Shown here: in pieces, positions 6,567 to 7,609 of the stretch | Numbering within the stretch: the stretch's first letter is position 1 | Layout of the letters: every line of letters starts with the position of its first letter | NCBI GenBank assembly: GCA_015234495.1 | Contig: JADGMZ010000030.1 | Coordinates: 1 to 7,609, forward strand | Direction: 5' to 3' | Length of the DNA stretch: 7,609 nt | DNA from: Brevundimonas sp. | GTDB taxonomy: Bacteria; Pseudomonadota; Alphaproteobacteria; Caulobacterales; Caulobacteraceae | The notes under the pieces: model-generated | What the model was told of the DNA's origin: nothing | The model's input: the letters and a program-made list of their open reading frames with translations, nothing else | The model's database searches: none | Position numbers and translations under genes: made by a program

Positions 6567-7070
6567 ATGCGCAAGCTCACCCTCGCCGCCACCGCCGCCG
6601 CCAGCGCCGTCGCCGCTCCGGCCTTCGCCGCCGACCTGAGCGTCTCGGTCGAGATTCCGCGCCTGTCCGTCGCCGCCTATCACCGGCCCTATGTGGCGGT
6701 GTGGATCGAACGCCCGGACAACACCGCCGTGCGCACCCTCGCCGTCTGGTACGAGGTCTCCAATGTCGCCGAGGGCAAGGACTGGCTCAAGGACATGCGC
6801 ACCTGGTGGCGGCGCGGCGGCCGGGCCATGACCCTGCCGGCCGACGGCGTCTCCAGCGCCACCAAGGCCCCCGGCCGGCACACCGTCTCCGTCCCCGGCG
6901 CCCGCCTCCGCAACCTGCCCGCCGGCGACTACGTCATGGTCGTCGAGGCGGCTCGCGAACTGGGGGGCCGTGAGGCCGTCCGCGTGCCCTTCCGCTGGGG
7001 CGCGGCCAATACCGCCCGGGCCGCCGGCTCCACCGAACTCGGCGCCGTCAGCGTCACCGTCACCCGTTAA
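6567..7070 (+). CDS. Periplasmic DUF2271 protein
   Basis: This 167-residue exported protein has the signal peptide MRKLTLAATAAASAVAAPAFA, with cleavage expected after AFA at residue 21. The mature part carries the DUF2271 pattern: YHRPYVAVWIE (38-48), LAVWYEV (58-64), WLKDMRTWWRR (73-83), DGVSSATKAPGRH (93-105), VEAARELGG (126-134) and GSTELGAV (154-161). The domain is a small predicted beta-sandwich of unproven function, commonly encoded next to PepSY and DUF4198 genes and often next to FAD:protein FMN transferase genes. It probably assists the periplasmic step of metal handling or reduction in this cluster. The ATG at 6567 begins a standard signal peptide; a GTG three codons upstream (6558) is possible but less likely. 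It lies 20 bases after the PepSY gene and 11 bases before the DUF4198 gene, so it is in the same operon. Confidence 0.85.
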   Translation: MRKLTLAATAAASAVAAPAFAADLSVSVEIPRLSVAAYHRPYVAVWIERPDNTAVRTLAVWYEVSNVAEGKDWLKDMRTWWRRGGRAMTLPADGVSSATKAPGRHTVSVPGARLRNLPAGDYVMVVEAARELGGREAVRVPFRWGAANTARAAGSTELGAVSVTVTR

Positions 7071-7073
7071 GGA
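7069..7073 (+). promoter_or_regulatory. Ribosome binding site of the DUF4198 gene
   Basis: AAGGA lies 8 bases upstream of the ATG at 7082 and shares its first two bases with the TAA stop of the DUF2271 gene (TAAGGA). It is the only clear Shine-Dalgarno sequence found in the window; the other genes have weak or no such signals. Confidence 0.7.
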
Positions 7074-7081
7074 TCCTCGCC

Positions 7082-7609
7082 ATGAAGAAATCCCTCGCCC
7101 TGATCGCGGCCGTCGCCGTCCTCGCCCTGCCGATGTCGGCCCAGGCCCACCGCGCCTGGCTGGCCCCGACCTCGACCGTCCTGTCGGGGACCGACGCCTG
7201 GGTCGGCTTCGACGCCGGCATGTCGAACGGGGTCTTCATCCCCGACCACGCCGCCATGAACCTGGACGGCCTGGTGATCACCGCGCCGGACGGCTCGACC
7301 GCCCGGCCCGAGAACATGATGCGCGGTCGCTACCGCTCGACCTTCGACCTGCACCTGACCCAGCCGGGCACCTGGCGGGTGGCCAACGTCATGGGCGGCC
7401 TCGTGGTCAGCTACAAGCAGGACGGCGCCACCAAGCGCTGGCGCGGCAGCCAGGCCGACATGGCCGCCAATATTCCCGCCGACGCCACCGAGGTGGTCGC
7501 CACCCGTTCGGACAGCCGCGTCGAGACCTATGTGACGCTGGGCGCGCCCACGACGACCGCCCTCGCCCCGACCGGCCACGGCATCGAGCTGGTCCCGGTC
7601 AGCCATCCG
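7082..7609 (+). CDS. Periplasmic DUF4198 protein, 3' partial
   Basis: The frame is open to the window end, giving 176 residues without a stop. The N-terminus MKKSLALIAAVAVLALPMSAQA is a clear signal peptide with cleavage expected after AQA at residue 22. The mature protein would then begin HRAWLAP, the AHxxWL pattern typical of DUF4198, and so expose an N-terminal histidine. Further parts include VGFDAGMSNGVF (41-52), a beta-rich region with VITAPDGS (65-72), YRSTFDLHLTQPGTWRV (84-100) and ETYVTLGAPTT (148-158). DUF4198 is related to periplasmic components of nickel/cobalt uptake systems (NikK/NikM type) and occurs beside TonB receptors. A metal-binding accessory role is inferred. The start is supported by a good ribosome binding site at 7069-7073, and the gene follows DUF2271 by 11 bases. 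Full DUF4198 proteins are about 230-280 residues, so roughly a third may lie beyond the window. Confidence 0.85.
   Translation, partial: MKKSLALIAAVAVLALPMSAQAHRAWLAPTSTVLSGTDAWVGFDAGMSNGVFIPDHAAMNLDGLVITAPDGSTARPENMMRGRYRSTFDLHLTQPGTWRVANVMGGLVVSYKQDGATKRWRGSQADMAANIPADATEVVATRSDSRVETYVTLGAPTTTALAPTGHGIELVPVSHP

Overview
The window is very GC-rich, codes on both strands with little spacing, and has only one convincing Shine-Dalgarno sequence. Together with the gene families present, this fits an alphaproteobacterium of the Caulobacterales, most likely Brevundimonas or a close relative. The genus is inferred from sequence style, not from a database match.

Left block (1-2265). The last 30 codons of a neutral zinc metallopeptidase (+) run into the window and stop 4 bases before the end of a convergent minus-strand cluster. 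Read in its own direction, that cluster is a small two-helix membrane protein (2265-1921), an LD-carboxypeptidase of peptidase family S66 (1924-1097, joined to the previous gene by an ATGA overlap), and an exported aspartyl protease with two retropepsin-like halves (1047-100).

Middle (2266-3780). A 108-base divergent gap separates this cluster from a plus-strand MurC/Mpl-like Mur ligase. LD-carboxypeptidase trims recycled murein tetrapeptide to tripeptide and Mpl reattaches tripeptide to UDP-MurNAc, so the divergent pair looks like a peptidoglycan-recycling locus. The ligase has unusual motifs (GTSGKST for GTHGKTT, AHNP for the HHP signature), so its exact substrate is open.

Right block (3822-7609). 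Four co-directional genes follow: a TonB-dependent outer-membrane receptor, a short PepSY-type membrane protein with several histidines, a periplasmic DUF2271 protein, and a DUF4198 protein cut by the window end. This set looks like a metal (probably iron) acquisition module: a receptor, a candidate inner-membrane reductase and two periplasmic accessory proteins. A 17-base inverted repeat of alphaproteobacterial Fur-box form lies between the receptor and the PepSY gene, suggesting iron control starting there. The receptor has no signal peptide and no room for one, because an in-frame stop lies 6 bases upstream of its only possible start.

No tRNA, rRNA, CRISPR array, insertion sequence or convincing terminator was seen. 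No gene-free stretch exceeds 108 bases. I found no clearly new system. The best leads are the variant Mur ligase, the signal-less receptor, the Fur-like site inside the gene cluster, and a possible frameshift at the end of the LD-carboxypeptidase gene.
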